Shown here one piece after another: positions 5,153 through 6,241 of a stretch of 6,241 nucleotides of DNA. Where the stretch lies: NCBI GenBank assembly GCA_013001935.1, contig JABDKZ010000371.1, forward strand, positions 1-6,241. Reading direction: 5' to 3'. The notes beneath the pieces are model-generated. The model had not been told where the DNA came from, searched no databases, and saw only the letters and a program-made list of their open reading frames with translations. This stretch comes from Maribacter sp. (GTDB taxonomy: Bacteria; Bacteroidota; Bacteroidia; Flavobacteriales; Flavobacteriaceae). Positions within the stretch are counted from its first letter, which is position 1, and every line of letters starts with the position of its first letter. A program made the position numbers and the translations under genes.

Positions 5153-5803
5153 ATGACTGATGAACTTGAATTATTAAAAAAGGACTGGCAAAAAAAGGAA
5201 GCACAACTTCCGAAATTGACTTATGAAGAAATTCATAATATGATTTGGAAGAAATCTTCCTCAATCGTTAAATGGATACTGATCATAAGCATTTTAGAAT
5301 TCACCCTACCCCATTTGCTTTACCTGGTACCCTCATTTAAAGAGAATATGGATATCTATGATAAATTGGGATTACATAACTATATAATTGGATTGACCAT
5401 TTTTACCTATTGTGTGGCTTTTTACTTTATACTGCAATTTTATCGCCGATATAAGGAAATATCAGTTTTGGATAGTGCAAAAAATCTTATGCATAAAATA
5501 ATAAGAACAAGAACAACTGTTAAGCATTATATTATCTATTCGCTATCAATGATCATGGTCATCGTGATTATGATGATAATCGGAGTCTATTTAAACGATG
5601 ATATCTTCTCTATCTTCGGTGAACTCCGAAATAAGGCACAAAATATTTCACCCGAAAAGATTAAGATAAGTCTGATGATCGGGATGGCCGTCATGGGTGT
5701 GATTCTTACTGCCGTTATGGGTGGAATTTACTTTTTGTTATACGGATTGTTGGTGCGAAAATTAAAAAGAAACTATAAAGACCTAAAGCAACTGGAAGTT
5801 TAG
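5153..5803 (+). CDS. Four-helix integral membrane protein, candidate regulator of the ECF sigma factor
   Basis: The 216-residue protein has no signal peptide. A charged cytoplasmic N-terminus of about 38 residues (MTDELELLKKDWQKKEAQLP, then KLTYEEIHNMIWKKSS) precedes four hydrophobic segments at about 40-60, 76-97, 124-147 and 172-200. It ends in a basic tail (VRKLKRNYKDLKQLEV). By the positive-inside rule, with Arg/Lys clusters at 98-124 and 202-210, both ends face the cytoplasm. Homologous flavobacterial proteins are, as I recall, often labelled beta-carotene 15,15'-monooxygenase. Nothing here (no His-rich metal motifs) supports that name. Its position four bases after an ECF sigma gene suggests an anti-sigma or sensing role, with the N-terminal 38 residues the likely sigma-contacting part; this is inference from context. 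The ATG at 5153 is the first in frame after the sigma stop. The stop codon overlaps that of the convergent acyltransferase gene. Confidence 0.82.
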   Translation: MTDELELLKKDWQKKEAQLPKLTYEEIHNMIWKKSSSIVKWILIISILEFTLPHLLYLVPSFKENMDIYDKLGLHNYIIGLTIFTYCVAFYFILQFYRRYKEISVLDSAKNLMHKIIRTRTTVKHYIIYSLSMIMVIVIMMIIGVYLNDDIFSIFGELRNKAQNISPEKIKISLMIGMAVMGVILTAVMGGIYFLLYGLLVRKLKRNYKDLKQLEV

Positions 5804-6241
5804 GATTTCTTGGATTTCTTGGCTTTCTTGGCTTTTTTTTCTTTCTTCCATTTTCGAAGTTTGTTCTCTTCTTCGTAAGCCAACAAATCTTGCTTGGATA
5901 TCACCTTTAAGAAAGAAGGATGCTGTTCAATGGCATATTCCAACTTTTCAATGATGGCTTCAAAAGATTCATTTTCATAATCAATATCCAACGGCTCTTT
6001 GATGTTCATATGCTGTAGGATACCTTTCTTCTTGATGCGAAGCCCTTTTTTATCGAATGAACGCCTAAAACCATCAATAACCACGGGAACGACTATAGGC
6101 TTATATTTTTTAATGATATGAGCAGTACCTTTGCGCAAAGGTTTCCAAGGCGTAGTTGTACCTTGAGGGAAGGTTATTACCCAACCGTCGTTCAATGCTT
6201 TACCAATGTTCGAAATATCGCTCATTTTCACTTGCCTATGT
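5800..6241 (-). CDS. PlsC-like 1-acyl-glycerol-3-phosphate acyltransferase, C-terminal part
   Basis: The minus-strand frame is open through the right edge, so the N-terminal part is missing; 147 codons plus the stop are visible. The GTG at 6231 is not a credible start, because the frame continues upstream as HRQVKMSDISNIG. Family features are VITFPQGTTTPW (6180-6145; the FPEGT motif of glycerolipid acyltransferases with Q replacing E), RKGTAHIIKK, and IVVPVVIDGFRRSF, the C-terminal block. The HX4D catalytic motif must lie outside the window. Members transfer acyl chains to lysophosphatidic acid or related acceptors at the inner face of the cytoplasmic membrane. I recall FPQGTT as frequent in a flavobacterial subgroup, so the change is probably not inactivating. 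The protein ends in a lysine-rich tail (KKEKKAKKAKKSKKS) encoded by a 9-base tandem repeat. Its stop codon overlaps that of the convergent membrane-protein gene. Confidence 0.85.
   Translation of the reverse strand, partial: HRQVKMSDISNIGKALNDGWVITFPQGTTTPWKPLRKGTAHIIKKYKPIVVPVVIDGFRRSFDKKGLRIKKKGILQHMNIKEPLDIDYENESFEAIIEKLEYAIEQHPSFLKVISKQDLLAYEEENKLRKWKKEKKAKKAKKSKKS
5803..5838 (-). repeat. 9-base tandem repeat encoding (A/S)-K-K units
   Basis: Four near-identical units GCC/TCC-AAG/AAA-AAA follow each other in the last codons of the acyltransferase gene, giving the tail AKKAKKSKKS. The plus strand shows this as repeated TTTCTTGG. Such in-frame repeats can change copy number without breaking the reading frame. 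Confidence 0.8.

Noticed and set aside
5153..5803. Annotation of the membrane protein as beta-carotene 15,15'-monooxygenase
   Set aside because: The protein has no conserved histidine set of carotenoid oxygenases; it is a four-helix protein, and its genomic context points to sigma-factor regulation.

Overview
The window looks like an ordinary chromosomal segment of a marine-type flavobacterium (Bacteroidota, Flavobacteriia). The DNA is AT-rich. Start codons lack clear Shine-Dalgarno sequences, and several genes are preceded by the Bacteroidota -7 promoter element TAnnTTTG. The proteins (small PorT-like beta-barrels, XerD, a signal-peptide-bearing M20 amidohydrolase, an ECF sigma factor with a four-helix membrane partner, a PlsC-like acyltransferase) are all of flavobacterial type. 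I name no species.

Layout. Bases 1-1958 are read from the minus strand. They hold three small secreted outer-membrane beta-barrel genes: one cut by the left edge (1-335), one at 714-1229 and one at 1473-1958. The last two each have a promoter-like element and a clear intrinsic terminator. Between the first two lies a 378-base stretch without an intact gene. Within it, at 548-631 on the minus strand, is a relic of aroQ (type II 3-dehydroquinate dehydratase). It keeps the signature INGPNLNLLGKR and then apparently jumps to the C-terminal RHTSY motif before a stop.

The plus strand follows: xerD (2108-3007), a periplasmic M20/AbgB-like amidohydrolase (3086-4522), and a tightly coupled pair (4-base gap) of a GTG-started ECF sigma factor (4654-5148) and a four-helix membrane protein (5153-5803) that is a candidate regulator of that sigma factor. 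At the right edge a minus-strand PlsC-like acyltransferase (5800-6241, 5' end outside the window) converges on the membrane protein, and the two genes overlap by four bases at their stop codons.

Working together. Only the sigma/membrane-protein pair forms an evident operon. The beta-barrel genes look like a local paralogous group with separate transcription units. aroQ next to and divergent from xerD is, from memory, a common arrangement in Bacteroidota. The relic therefore suggests that the ancestral aroQ/xerD neighbourhood was separated by beta-barrel genes and that the local aroQ copy decayed. I see no CRISPR, intact mobile element, rRNA or tRNA, and no convincing novel multi-gene system. 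The aroQ fossil and the unusual sigma partner are the points most worth a second look.
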